A DNA stretch of 64,000 nt from Bacteroidota bacterium (lineage in GTDB: Bacteria > Bacteroidota > Bacteroidia > 2-12-FULL-35-15): the NCBI GenBank assembly GCA_947469885.1, contig CANIQT010000003.1, positions 62,001 to 126,000 on the forward strand. The letters run 5' to 3'. The notes beneath the pieces are model-generated. The model worked only from the letters and a program-made list of their open reading frames with translations, did not search any database and had not been told where the DNA came from. A program made the translations under genes and the position numbers. Positions 35,632 through 44,456 of the stretch are shown piece after piece (position 1 is the stretch's first letter; each line of letters starts with the position of its first letter).

Positions 35632-35643
35632 TTTAATAAAAAA

Positions 35644-36639
35644 ATGAAAAAAATAATAACAATGATTACTGGGATATTAGTGATATGCCTTTGTTTTATT
35701 TTTTCTGAAATAAAAGCGCAAACCAATTTGGCTCCAAACCCTTCGTTTGAGGATACAGTGCATTGTCCATTTGCACCATCCGAAATTTATAATGCAAACA
35801 ACTGGAGCAGCTATGCCGGCTCTCCTGAATATTTTAATTCCTGTGCTCCGCCATATCCACTAAGCGCAGTTTCTGTACCCAATAATTGGGGTGGTTATCA
35901 GCAAGCAGCAAGTGGACATGCTTATGCTGCTTTTGCTCCATATACTAATCAAATTCCTAACTACAGGGAATTTGTTGGCGGGCAACTTTTAAGTCAACTT
36001 AATATAGGTACTAAATATTTTGCTTCGTTTAAAGTTGCTTTAAGCATAGGTTATGCTGTTGCAGGAAATTATGCAACAGATAAAATCGGAATTAATTTTT
36101 CAACTATTCCATTTTCTGGATTAAATCCGGCACCTATTACTAATAATGCTAAAGTGTATTCGTTAAATATTATTACAGATACGCTTAATTGGACCAAAAT
36201 ATTTGGTTCTTTTATAGCAGATTCTTCCTATGAATACTTGATGCTGGGTAATTTTTTTGATGATGTGCATACTGATACTTTAAAAATTGTTAGTGGGATG
36301 AATAAAAATTCATACTATTATTTGGATGATATTTGTTTAAGTACAGATTCCATATTCGCGCTTAATTATGTTTATATTGGCGTAGCAGAATCGAGTGAAA
36401 ATATAGTTGTAAAAATTAGCCCAAACCCGGCTTCTGTTAATATTGAAATAGATTTTCCTTTGTTAACTGAACAATATGAATTATCCATTTATAACATTTT
36501 TGGACAAACACTTTTTCGAACTGAAAATACTAATACTAGCCATTTAAGTATTGATATTTCAAATTTTCCAAATGGCATTTTAATTTTAAAAATCTTATAC
36601 AAAAACAAAATATTTAATTACAAACTTATAAAACTATAA
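35644..36639 (+). CDS. T9SS cargo protein with jelly-roll domain, paralogue 3
   Basis: A 331-residue paralogue. The core has NLAPNPSFEDTVHCPFAPSE, GGYQQAASGHAYAAFAPYT, REFVGGQLLSQLNIGTKYFA, INFSTIPFSGLNPAPITNN and YYYLDDICLSTDS, closest to paralogue 2. The T9SS domain is KISPNPASVNIEIDF through NGILILKILYKNKIFNYKLI. Only 4 bp separate it from the adhesin gene, which completes the operon. Confidence 0.85.
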   Translation: MKKIITMITGILVICLCFIFSEIKAQTNLAPNPSFEDTVHCPFAPSEIYNANNWSSYAGSPEYFNSCAPPYPLSAVSVPNNWGGYQQAASGHAYAAFAPYTNQIPNYREFVGGQLLSQLNIGTKYFASFKVALSIGYAVAGNYATDKIGINFSTIPFSGLNPAPITNNAKVYSLNIITDTLNWTKIFGSFIADSSYEYLMLGNFFDDVHTDTLKIVSGMNKNSYYYLDDICLSTDSIFALNYVYIGVAESSENIVVKISPNPASVNIEIDFPLLTEQYELSIYNIFGQTLFRTENTNTSHLSIDISNFPNGILILKILYKNKIFNYKLIKL

Positions 36640-36643
36640 AAAA

Positions 36644-39329
36644 ATGAAAAATATAAAACATATACTCATGAGTGTACTTTTAATAGTATGCTTTTTTAAC
36701 AAATTATTTTCACAGGCTGATGTTGCTGGTATCCCAGGACATAATCGAGTACCAGGTTTTTTCGTAGGATGGGCACCACCATTGGGCGTTGCAGGTTCAT
36801 TAGATATACGTAATGACTGGGCATTGCAAAACATCAATTTCCTGCTTGGAACACCAGGTGTTCCCTCTGGGCAATTAGATCAAAGCGGAACTAACAATAC
36901 CTCTTTTGGTTATCAAACATTTAATTTTAATGCTGCAACATTTACTGGTATAAACAATTCTGTATTTGGAAACGGAGCAGGTCTTTCATTAACCTCCGGT
37001 TTCGATAATACGTTTATTGGTTTCATTTCGGGAAATGCCAATACCACAGGCAAGTACAATACCTTTGTTGGTTCAGGGGCAGGGGCTTCAGATATAAGCG
37101 GTTCGCAGAATACCTTTTTAGGAATGGATGCAGGGAACTTTAATACTACCGGACGCGATAATTGTTTTGTTGGTTTTCAGGCGGGCTTAAATAACACAAC
37201 GAGCATTAGTAACACTTATACTGGTCGTAGGGCAGGATTTGGAACAGCAGGAGGAACAGGAATACAAAACACATTTAATGGTGCTGATGCAGGTATTAAT
37301 ATAAATGATGGAAATAATAATACCTATATGGTTATAGGGCAGGCTCTTCCACAACCGATGCCAGTTTCAACACTTTTATTGGTTTTTTTTCGGGGCAAGG
37401 CAATACACTTGGCGCACAAAACACCTTTGTTGGCAGTCAAACAGGGCTTAATACAACAACAGGTAACGAAAATGTATTTATGGGAGAAACTACAGGTTTG
37501 AGCAATATCAGTGGAAATCAGAACACCTTCATTGGTGAAGAATGTTGAGTTATGAATATTAGCGGAGGGAATAATGTGTTTGTAGGACACACAGCAGGGT
37601 TTAATACAGATGCCAAAGGCAATGTGTTTGTTGGTGAGGGCGCAGGTATTACCAATACAACAGGGACGCTAAATACAACTTTAGGAACCAATGCCGATGT
37701 GTTGGTAAACAATTTAATAAACGCTGCTGCAATTGGAAGCTCAGCTATTGTAACTACCGATAATAGCATGATACTTGGAGATAATAATGTGAATGTAGGA
37801 ATTGGTCTTTCGAACGAGCCTACAGGAGTGCTTAACAAATTAGAAATAAATGCTATTAACGCTGGGTCACCTAATAATATTGATGATACAGCACCTAATG
37901 GGTGTGGAGGAAGCAGCTCCGGAGAAAGTGGTTTAAGTTTCAGAGATTTGACATCAAACTCCATCCCTTGCCCATCAAATAATTTAGGGTTATCAGTTGA
38001 TGGTTCTGGTAAAGTAATTTTGGTGCCAGCAGGCGCAGGAGGTGTTTGTGGTACTAGTCCTGTTGGTTTGCCAAATAGTTGGGAAATGCCTCTAAATGGT
38101 TTTAATTATATTTTCAGTGATGTTGGTACAGATTTAACAAGAGAGCGAGTAGGGATTGGCAGGTTGCCATTTGCTTGTCGTCCATTTGCAAAATTACATG
38201 TAGTAAACGATGCAAGTCCAAATGTAGCAATTAATGCGGGTTTATTTGTTAATAATGGGACAAATCCATTACTAGCTGGTCAAATCACTGCTGTAGTAGG
38301 GTCTTGTAATGTTATTACTAATGCAACTAATATAGGAGGAGGTTTTAGTGCGTTGAATTCTTCTACTACAAATATGGGTGTTTTGGGAATTTCAAATGGA
38401 GTTATAGGTACGTCAAACATTGGAGTTCAAGCCGTGGCAGCAAATTCTGTGGGTCCAAATGTTGGAATAATGGCAACTGCGCCTATTGCACCTGGTAACT
38501 GGGCTGGTTTATTTAATGGTGATATGAACGTTAATGGAACGTGCTTTAATACAACCGGTGGTGTTTGGTTGGTCTCTGACCAAATATTTAAAACGAATAT
38601 AGTTTCCACTTCCAATAATTTAAGTTTATTAAAACAACTGCACCCTAAGTCCTACGATTTTGACACAACCAATGTTTATGGAATGAATTTTTCGAGCAAA
38701 CATCAACTAGGATTTCTAGCACAAGAAGTCGAACAAATCGTTCCTGATTTGGTAAATACCTTCACTAAACCTGCTGATTTAGACTCAACAGGCAATGTTA
38801 TTCATCAATCTATCACATATAAAGCATTAACTACATTGAACTTATTCCTCTTTTAACTGGAGGCATTCAGGAACAATGCAAAACTATTGATAGTTTAAAA
38901 ACACAAAACACAAAACAAGATTCTATTAATAATTGGCAGAGAGAGCAAATTAATCAATTATCACAAATGATAAACGATTGTTGTAGTGCAAACCGTTCTC
39001 ATGGTTCAAACATTAATAATAACAATTCAAATTCTACATCATCCATTGATGTAAAACTAACAGATTCGCAAAATATTGTCCTTTTTCAGAACGACCCCAA
39101 CCCCTACAGCGAAATGACAGTTATTAATTATATTTTACCGGATGATATACAAAAAGCGCAAATGTTATTCTATAATTCAAATGGTAAATTGATACAATCG
39201 GTAGAACTTACACAAAGAGGGCAATGTGCTTTAAATGTATTTGCTTCCGATTTATCGAATGGCTTATATACTTATACATTGGTGGTGGATGGAAAGATAT
39301 TTGAAACAAAAAAGATGGTGAAACAGTAA
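36644..39329 (+). pseudogene. Broken surface adhesin with S74 chaperone domain and T9SS domain
   Basis: One gene of about 890 codons can be reconstructed across three reading frames. It has a signal peptide, then repeats of the type NTFVGxxAGxxNTTG. A one-base loss after 37329 moves the frame; in the corrected frame a TGA at 37546-37548 interrupts it, and the frame continues from GTT and ATG at 37552. The S74 (chaperone of endosialidase) motif SDQIFKTNI through GFLAQEVEQIVPDLV follows. A second one-base loss at about 38827-38830 truncates it in ITYKALT; in the corrected frame NYIELIPLLTGGIQEQ and a T9SS sorting domain reach 39329. Confidence 0.85.
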
Positions 39330-39375
39330 CACACCCCTAACCCCTCTCAAGAGGGGAATGCCACCGCACAAAAAA

Positions 39376-39401
39376 AACGCTGCAAAGAAATGTGCAGCGT
39401 T
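39376..39401. terminator. Bidirectional rho-independent terminator
   Basis: AACGCTGCA (39376-39384) pairs with TGCAGCGTT (39393-39401); A's precede and T's follow, so it can stop transcription from both the adhesin (+) and the protein at 39405 (-). Confidence 0.85.
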
Positions 39402-39404
39402 TTT

Positions 39405-39995
39405 TTATTTCCTGCTTTTTTGCTCCTCCATTTCTTGTTCTATTTCTTTTCTGACTTCACGCTTCATTTCTTCTCTCATTTCAGCATTATATTTTTCGAG
39501 ATATTCGGTTTTCCATTTTTCCTGCATCGCATTTTTTTCTTTTTCAAGTTTTGAAATTTCAGAATGGCGGTGTTTTTCCATAAAATTTTTAGCAAATTCA
39601 TCCAGGTATTTTTCTTTAAAATAGATAGCAAATACTACCTCATCATAATCTATTTTATTTGTTTTACATAAATCGTTTATGGTTAAAATTTGTTCGGGGG
39701 TTTTTCCTGATGCTTTGGCTATTTGTTTTAACAGGTCGGAGCAATGCCTTTTTGATTTTTCAAAAAGCTTTACTAATAAGTTAGTGGAAAGACCTATGGG
39801 CAGTATATGTTCGAGATTAAATGATTTTGAAAATGCACTTAATATTCCTTCCATTTCTGCACCTGGTTCATCATCCTTTTCGCTACTTTTAGTAGCTATT
39901 ATTTCGGGGGGAGTGCCTTTTGGGGCAGTCTTTTTTTGTTTTAATGTTTCGATTTTTTTCTTTGTTTTCTTAGTTTTTGCAGTTGCTGTTTTCAT
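39405..39995 (-). CDS. Hypothetical protein, basic N-terminus and long C-terminal coiled coil
   Basis: The 196-residue protein starts with a Lys/Thr-rich stretch (KTKKTKKKIETLKQKKTAPK). A globular-looking middle follows (SFNLEHILPIGLSTNLLVKL, TPEQILTINDLCKTNKIDYD), and the last 60 residues are a highly charged helix with EEMKREVRKEIEQEMEEQK. No signal or TM segment is seen. The middle is reminiscent of a small helical DNA-binding or structural domain but I cannot name it. It converges with the adhesin and has a promoter-like AT-rich upstream area. Confidence 0.65.
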   Translation of the reverse strand: MKTATAKTKKTKKKIETLKQKKTAPKGTPPEIIATKSSEKDDEPGAEMEGILSAFSKSFNLEHILPIGLSTNLLVKLFEKSKRHCSDLLKQIAKASGKTPEQILTINDLCKTNKIDYDEVVFAIYFKEKYLDEFAKNFMEKHRHSEISKLEKEKNAMQEKWKTEYLEKYNAEMREEMKREVRKEIEQEMEEQKSRK

Positions 39996-40218
39996 TTAAA
40001 ATAGTTTTGATTCAAACAAAAATAGACTATTGCAAATTGAGCAATTTTGAAATTCCTCTTAAAACAAGCCAAAATAAATGTCGTTTTCGGCAAAATTTGC
40101 ATTTTTCGGAAGTAAATAAGTAAAATTTTAACACTCATTTATTTGAGATTACTCTTCTTTTTTACTTTTACAGCCGATAAATAAAACAAACAAACACAAT
40201 TAACAAAAACTCAAAACC

Positions 40219-40917
40219 ATGTCAGTATCCAACATTAGTGCTGTATTAGCACCAGCCGATTTAGCAACCACTATATCAAAAGTATCAGATATAAGAGCGC
40301 TATTACCATTTTTAATTAACATGACTCCTGAAGAGCGTCATAAAATCAGAAAAATGGGAACCAAGAGAGAAGGTTATTTTGCAGCAGTGTATCCTGCCGC
40401 ATTAGGCAATCCATCAGTAATACCACTCACTTTTGATATGGCAGAATTTACAAAAGATAAAACCCTTCGCGATGCCTTGTTAACCCTCAAGGCTGTACTT
40501 GCCCCGCTAAATGAGGCATTAGACGACACCATTATGGAGCTTAATCATGAATTAATTAAACAAACTGACCAATGTTACGGTTATTTACAACAAGGTGCAG
40601 AGGGCAATGTGGCTTTATCGGGTACTGTTCAGGGCATTGCTGCCCAGTTTGCAGGGCAGGGGGTGAGGGCTCATAATACAGTTACCACTTTGCCTGCCGG
40701 AGGTAGTGTATCGTTAAGAAATGTGGATACCAGCCGTAAACTAATTAATACCGGAAGAACAATAATTGGTTATTTGCTACCGGAAGATGTGCTTACCAAT
40801 ATCCGGTTAGTTAATCCGAACGATAGTGTGGTATTAACTTCTGAATTCACAAAAATTATGGTGATTAACCAAAGTACTACCACAGCAGGTGAGTTTTCGC
40901 TGAAACAAAAAACTTAA
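40219..40917 (+). CDS. Orphan 232-aa protein of an uncharacterised Bacteroidota family
   Basis: I recognise only the pattern: ALLPFLINMTPEERHKIRKM, then NPSVIPLTFDMAEFTKDKTL and LAPLNEALDDTIMELNHELI, an N-terminal helical domain I recall as frequent in uncharacterised Bacteroidota proteins. A Gly/Thr-rich linker (HNTVTTLPAGGSVSLRN) leads to a small beta-rich C-terminal part (VNPNDSVVLTSEFTKIMV). There is no signal peptide. A -7-like TACTTTTA lies at 40163-40170. A strong terminator and a 21-bp array follow it, paralleling the 228-aa gene at 17447-18133, also array-associated. Confidence 0.75.
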   Translation: MSVSNISAVLAPADLATTISKVSDIRALLPFLINMTPEERHKIRKMGTKREGYFAAVYPAALGNPSVIPLTFDMAEFTKDKTLRDALLTLKAVLAPLNEALDDTIMELNHELIKQTDQCYGYLQQGAEGNVALSGTVQGIAAQFAGQGVRAHNTVTTLPAGGSVSLRNVDTSRKLINTGRTIIGYLLPEDVLTNIRLVNPNDSVVLTSEFTKIMVINQSTTTAGEFSLKQKT

Positions 40918-40938
40918 ACTAAAAGGATAAATTTTAAC

Positions 40939-40975
40939 AAAAACCCCTTTCTGCATGTCGCAGGAAGGGGTTTTT
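40939..40975 (+). terminator. Rho-independent terminator of the orphan gene
   Basis: AAAAACCCCTT/CTGC (40939-40954) pairs with GCAG/AAGGGGTTTTT (40960-40975) around a five-base loop, with one bulge on each side and a T-run at its end. Confidence 0.85.
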
Positions 40976-40985
40976 CATTGAAATA

Positions 40986-41141
40986 ATGCCATTTTGGGTA
41001 AAAAAGCATGTAGCGAGCATCGAAAGGTATGCTAAAAGCATCGAAAGGTATGCTCGGAGCATCGTAAGTTCAGCAAAAAGCATCGGAAGTTTAGCTCAGA
41101 GCATCGAAACATTAGCTCACCAGCAACGAAAGTTCAGCTAA
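40986..41141 (+). CDS. Possible 51-aa heptad peptide encoded by the repeat array
   Basis: An ATG at 40986 opens a frame into the 21-bp array, giving SIERYAK, SIERYAR, SIVSSAK, SIGSLAQ, SIETLAH repeats and a TAA at 41139-41141. A 22-bp unit then breaks the frame. The heptads are amphipathic on paper. It lies after a terminator and no start signal is evident, so expression is doubtful. Confidence 0.15.
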   Translation: MPFWVKKHVASIERYAKSIERYARSIVSSAKSIGSLAQSIETLAHQQRKFS

Positions 41142-41265
41142 AAGCATCGAAAGGTATGCTAAAAGCATCGGAAGTTTAGCTCATAGCATCGAAAGTTCTG
41201 CTAATAGCATCGAAACATTAGCTCACCAGCAACGAAAGTTTAGCAAAAAGCATCGAAACATTACC
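41016..41265. repeat. 21-bp tandem repeat array, twelve units
   Basis: Units start at 41016, 41037, 41058, 41079, 41100, 41121, 41143, 41164, 41185, 41206, 41227 and 41249; the units at 41121 and 41227 are 22 bp. The consensus is AGCATCGAAAGTTTAGCTAAA. Each unit contains AGC and GCT arms, and in three units AGCAT and ATGCT form a perfect 5-bp inverted repeat. A 35-bp block at 41100 recurs identically at 41206, showing segmental duplication. The last unit overlaps the aspS stop codon (41261-41263). Confidence 0.9.
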
Positions 41266-43057
41266 CCTTAACTATCAAATTAAGTTCATTCAATTGTTCC
41301 TGAGAAATAAGGGAAGGAGAATCAATCATTACATCGCGCCCGGAATTGTTTTTTGGGAAAGCAATAAAATCGCGAATTCCATCGGCTCCGCCAAAAAGAG
41401 AACATAGGCGGTCGAACCCGAACGCAATGCCGCCATGTGGCGGGGCACCAAATTCGAAAGCATTCATTAAAAAGCCAAATTGTGCCTGTGCGTCTTCTTT
41501 GGTGAAACCAAGTATTGAAAATATTTTTGACTGAAGTTCTTTATCATGAATTCGAATAGAGCCTCCTCCTATCTCCACCCCATTAATTACTAAATCATAA
41601 GCATTGGCACACACTCCGCCCAAACCTTCAAGGTTTCCGGAATTTAACAAATTCAAATCTTCCGGTTTTGGTGAAGTAAACGGATGGTGCATGGCAAACC
41701 AGCGATTGGCTTCTTCATTAAATTCAAACATAGGAAAATCAATTACCCAGTGAGCCGAAAATTTATTTTTATCGCGCAAGCCTAAACGGTTGCCCATTTC
41801 CAGACGTAATTCGGAAAGAGCTTTGCGGGTTTTGTTTATTTCGCCTGCCATTATGAGCATTAAGTCGCCCGGTTGGGCATTAAATGCTGTTGCCCAGTTT
41901 TTTAAATCTTGTTCATTAAAAAATTTGTCAACCGAAGATTTTATTGTTCCATCCGTATTATAGCGTGCATACACCAAGCCGGTAGCACCTATTTGAGGGC
42001 GTTTTACAAATTCAGTAAGTTCGTCTAATTGTTTGCGGGAATATTCTGATGCTCCTTTTGCACAAATGCCCACTACTAATTGGGCATCGTTAAATACTTT
42101 GAAAGCCTCACCCCCTGCCCCTTGCCAAAGTAGAGGGGAGCCGGAACCCAATGTGAGGTTCTTTAACTCTACAAATTTCATTTCGAAACGAATATCGGGT
42201 TTGTCGTTTCCGTACTGTTGCATTGCATCAGCATACGTCATTCGCGAAAGCTCAGGTATATCAATGCCTTTCACGGTTTTAAATAAATGACGGGTTAATG
42301 CTTCGAAGGTATTTAAAATATCTTCCTGCTCTATAAATGCCATTTCGCAGTCTATTTGGGTAAACTCGGGCTGACGGTCGGCTCTCAAATCTTCATCTCT
42401 GAAACATTTTACAATCTGGTAATAACGGTCGAATCCGCCTACCATTAGCAGTTGTTTGAACGTTTGAGGAGACTGAGGCAGGGCATAAAACTCTCCCGGG
42501 TTCATGCGTGAAGGCACAACAAAATCTCTTGCTCCTTCGGGTGTTGATTTGATTAAAACAGGTGTTTCTACTTCCATAAAATTTAATTTGTCTAAAAACA
42601 AACGTGTTTCAATAGCCATGCGGTGGCGAAGTTCGAGGTTTTGACGAACGGGATTTCTTCTTAAATCAAGATAACGGTATTTCATACGTAGTTCATCACC
42701 ACCATCGGTTTGGTCTTCGATGGTAAATGGAGGAGTGATGGAAGTATTGAGTACCACTATGGTATGTGGAGTAATTTCGATGTCACCAGTTTCTATTTTG
42801 TCGGATTTGGAATATCGCTCGGTTACTTTGCCTGTAACGGAAATAACAAACTCTCGCCCCAGCAAGCGGGCAGTATCAATTATTTGTTGGTCGGCTTTAT
42901 CAGTTTCGATGGTTATTTGGGTGATGCCGTAGCGGTCGCGCAGGTCTATCCAAAGCAGAGCGCCTTTATCTCTAACTCCCTGCACCCAGCCACTGATGGT
43001 AACAGTTTGTGAAACGTTGGTTATTCTTAATTCTCCGCAGGTGTGTGTTCGTAACAT
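41261..43057 (-). CDS. aspS: Aspartyl-tRNA synthetase
   Basis: Class II synthetase of the bacterial type, 598 residues. It starts with [14 protein letters not shown] and an OB-fold anticodon domain ([20 protein letters not shown]). Motif 2 is [18 protein letters not shown] and motif 3 [16 protein letters not shown]; the GAD insertion lies between about 290 and 420. The terminal IVKG ends in the TAA that the 21-bp array overlaps. A -7-like TATTTTCG lies upstream on the minus strand. It is transcribed independently of the LytTR genes. Confidence 0.98.
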   Translation of the reverse strand: MLRTHTCGELRITNVSQTVTISGWVQGVRDKGALLWIDLRDRYGITQITIETDKADQQIIDTARLLGREFVISVTGKVTERYSKSDKIETGDIEITPHTIVVLNTSITPPFTIEDQTDGGDELRMKYRYLDLRRNPVRQNLELRHRMAIETRLFLDKLNFMEVETPVLIKSTPEGARDFVVPSRMNPGEFYALPQSPQTFKQLLMVGGFDRYYQIVKCFRDEDLRADRQPEFTQIDCEMAFIEQEDILNTFEALTRHLFKTVKGIDIPELSRMTYADAMQQYGNDKPDIRFEMKFVELKNLTLGSGSPLLWQGAGGEAFKVFNDAQLVVGICAKGASEYSRKQLDELTEFVKRPQIGATGLVYARYNTDGTIKSSVDKFFNEQDLKNWATAFNAQPGDLMLIMAGEINKTRKALSELRLEMGNRLGLRDKNKFSAHWVIDFPMFEFNEEANRWFAMHHPFTSPKPEDLNLLNSGNLEGLGGVCANAYDLVINGVEIGGGSIRIHDKELQSKIFSILGFTKEDAQAQFGFLMNAFEFGAPPHGGIAFGFDRLCSLFGGADGIRDFIAFPKNNSGRDVMIDSPSLISQEQLNELNLIVKG

Positions 43058-43067
43058 GGCAATAAAT

Positions 43068-43092
43068 TATGAGTTATGGTTATGAATTTTAA
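43068..43092. repeat. Short heptanucleotide tract upstream of aspS
   Basis: Three units of ATTATGA/GTTATGG/TTATGAA lie immediately before the aspS start. Confidence 0.5.
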
Positions 43093-43109
43093 ATGGAGTG
43101 CGAAAATAC

Positions 43110-43149
43110 TAAAAAAACAAAAGCGGCATTCTTATAATAAGAACACCGC
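43110..43149 (-). terminator. Terminator of the small-peptide gene
   Basis: On the minus strand an imperfect hairpin with arms GCGG...TTCTTAT and ATAAGAA...CCGC (43149-43123) is followed by CTTTTGTTTTTTT. A second perfect hairpin, CCCGCA/TGCGGG at 43190-43203, lies between it and the peptide stop. Confidence 0.7.
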
Positions 43150-43223
43150 TTGAGCCAAAACAAACAAAACAAATTACTAACTAAACAATCCCGCATGTGC
43201 GGGCACAACAAAACAAATTAAAA

Positions 43224-43349
43224 TTAAAACGAATTGTAAACACATAAAACAATGATGACGATGGTTGCTATGGCAAGCATCTTGGTTGCAGTTCCTACTT
43301 CGTTTTTTGGGAAGTAGCGTCTGCGCTGAAGGACGATTTTTTTGTTCAT
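43224..43349 (-). CDS. 41-aa single-helix membrane peptide
   Basis: An ATG at 43349 opens a 41-codon frame. A basic N-terminal half (MNKKIVLQRRRYFPKNEVGT) is followed by one hydrophobic helix (MLAIATIVIIVLCVY). It has a terminator and a second hairpin downstream and two hairpins upstream, so it sits within a well-defined transcription unit. It lies downstream of, and on the same strand as, the LytTR regulator gene. I do not recognise the family. It is too short for ordinary gene calling; small membrane regulator, toxin or sensor-modulating peptide are all possible. Confidence 0.55.
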   Translation of the reverse strand: MNKKIVLQRRRYFPKNEVGTATKMLAIATIVIIVLCVYNSF

Positions 43350-43389
43350 GATTTCTATTTTTTAATTGTTAAACTTTTATACCTGTTAG

Positions 43390-43519
43390 AAAAAATAAGG
43401 TGAAGGAATTCTCATAATTATTGGACAACATCCCCATGCAGTTACCAAAATCAGAAAGAACGATTGCCCTTCACCTTTATTTTTTTGTCAATGAACTTAT
43501 CAGCAAAAAACTGATAAAG
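43390..43519 (-). promoter_or_regulatory. Structured leader with long inverted repeat ahead of the peptide gene
   Basis: AAAAAATAAGGTGAAGG (43390-43406) and CCTTCACCTTTATTTTTTT (43468-43487) are inverted repeats with one bulge, enclosing about 61 bp; in both directions the stem is followed by a T-run, as in an attenuator. Upstream a 7-bp stem, TTATCAG (43497-43503) and CTGATAA (43511-43517), adds a second hairpin. Attenuation is inference. Confidence 0.5.
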
Positions 43520-43616
43520 AAACGACACCAAATAACGGGAGATGAGATGATGACTGTTTCTGGTACAATTATACAACAGAAATGGAAAAAGTAGTGTGCC
43601 CAATGTATGAGTAACT

Positions 43617-43658
43617 GTTTGGGGTGATAAACGAACGGTTTGGGGTGGGGAACGAAAA
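43617..43658. repeat. Two-copy 21-bp direct repeat
   Basis: GTTTGGGGTGATAAACGAAC at 43617 and GTTTGGGGTGGGGAACGAAA at 43638 are adjacent, near-identical 21-bp copies lying immediately beyond the LytTR stop (43660). They share only unit length with the larger arrays. Confidence 0.7.
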
Positions 43659-43659
43659 T

Positions 43660-44412
43660 CTAAATTCTGGAAGTTCGATCTAAAATATCGGCTTTACCCC
43701 TTCTGGAAACCTCCACTTTTGAATCGTCATCCATAATAACGTAAGCGACATCGCCTTTTACTAATTTTTTTATGTGTTTGAAATTGATGAGATGGGTACG
43801 GTGGGCTCTAATAAAATCTTCGTCTTCGAGCATCTGATCGTAATCTCCCAAGTGGCGCGAAGAAACCATTTGTCTGCCATCGGTAAGGTAAAAAGTAGTG
43901 TAGTTGCCCGAAGCCTCGCATCTAATAACGTCATTAAGTTCAATAAAAATAAGTGCATCGGCTTCGGGCAAAGCAATTCGTTTTGATAGTGTATCGGGTT
44001 TCATGTTGGTAAGCAGGGCATCAAATTTTTTGCGAATCGTTTCTTTCTGACTTACCTTTCCTTTGAGCCTGTCCACAGCTTGCACCAGTTCTTCGTGGTC
44101 AATGGGTTTTAAGATGTAATCAATAGCAGAAAATTTAATGGCTTTGATGGCGTAATGGTCGTAAGCGGTGGTGAAAATAATTTCGAAATTGAGCTCTGGA
44201 ATTTGTGCAAGTAAATCGAACGCGTTTCCATTAGGCATTTCAATATCGAGAAAAACCAAATCGGGTTGATGCAGTTCAATTGCTTGCAAAGCTGTTTTCA
44301 TTGAATTGGCTTTGGCGAGCACCTGAATTTGAGGGCAATATTTGTCCACCATTTTGGCAAGAGAGTCGCGGGCTCCCTGCTCGTCATCTACTATTACAGC
44401 ATTTATTACCAT
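43660..44412 (-). CDS. LytTR-family response regulator
   Basis: Two-component regulator, 250 residues. The receiver has the acidic pair in VIVDDEQGARDSL, the phospho-acceptor in DLVFLDIEMPNG, TTAYDHYAIKAI and DYILKPID. The LytTR DNA-binding domain covers about 150-250 (VIRCEASGNYTTFYLTDGRQ, MVSSRHLGDYDQML, FIRAHRTHLINFKHI). It lies 45 bp downstream of the histidine kinase on the same strand, a typical LytS/LytTR pair. Targets are unknown; the adjacent small peptide gene is a candidate. Confidence 0.93.
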   Translation of the reverse strand: MVINAVIVDDEQGARDSLAKMVDKYCPQIQVLAKANSMKTALQAIELHQPDLVFLDIEMPNGNAFDLLAQIPELNFEIIFTTAYDHYAIKAIKFSAIDYILKPIDHEELVQAVDRLKGKVSQKETIRKKFDALLTNMKPDTLSKRIALPEADALIFIELNDVIRCEASGNYTTFYLTDGRQMVSSRHLGDYDQMLEDEDFIRAHRTHLINFKHIKKLVKGDVAYVIMDDDSKVEVSRRGKADILDRTSRI

Positions 44413-44456
44413 AGCATTGAGTTAAAATTTTAGACGAAATTACAAATCTATTTTAA

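Noticed and set aside
37324-37964. Minus-strand frames over the adhesin
   Set aside because: They result from Asn/Gly/Thr-rich repeats on the plus strand and have no features of their own.
41016-41265. CRISPR array
   Set aside because: Units are contiguous and diverged with no spacers, and no cas genes are nearby.
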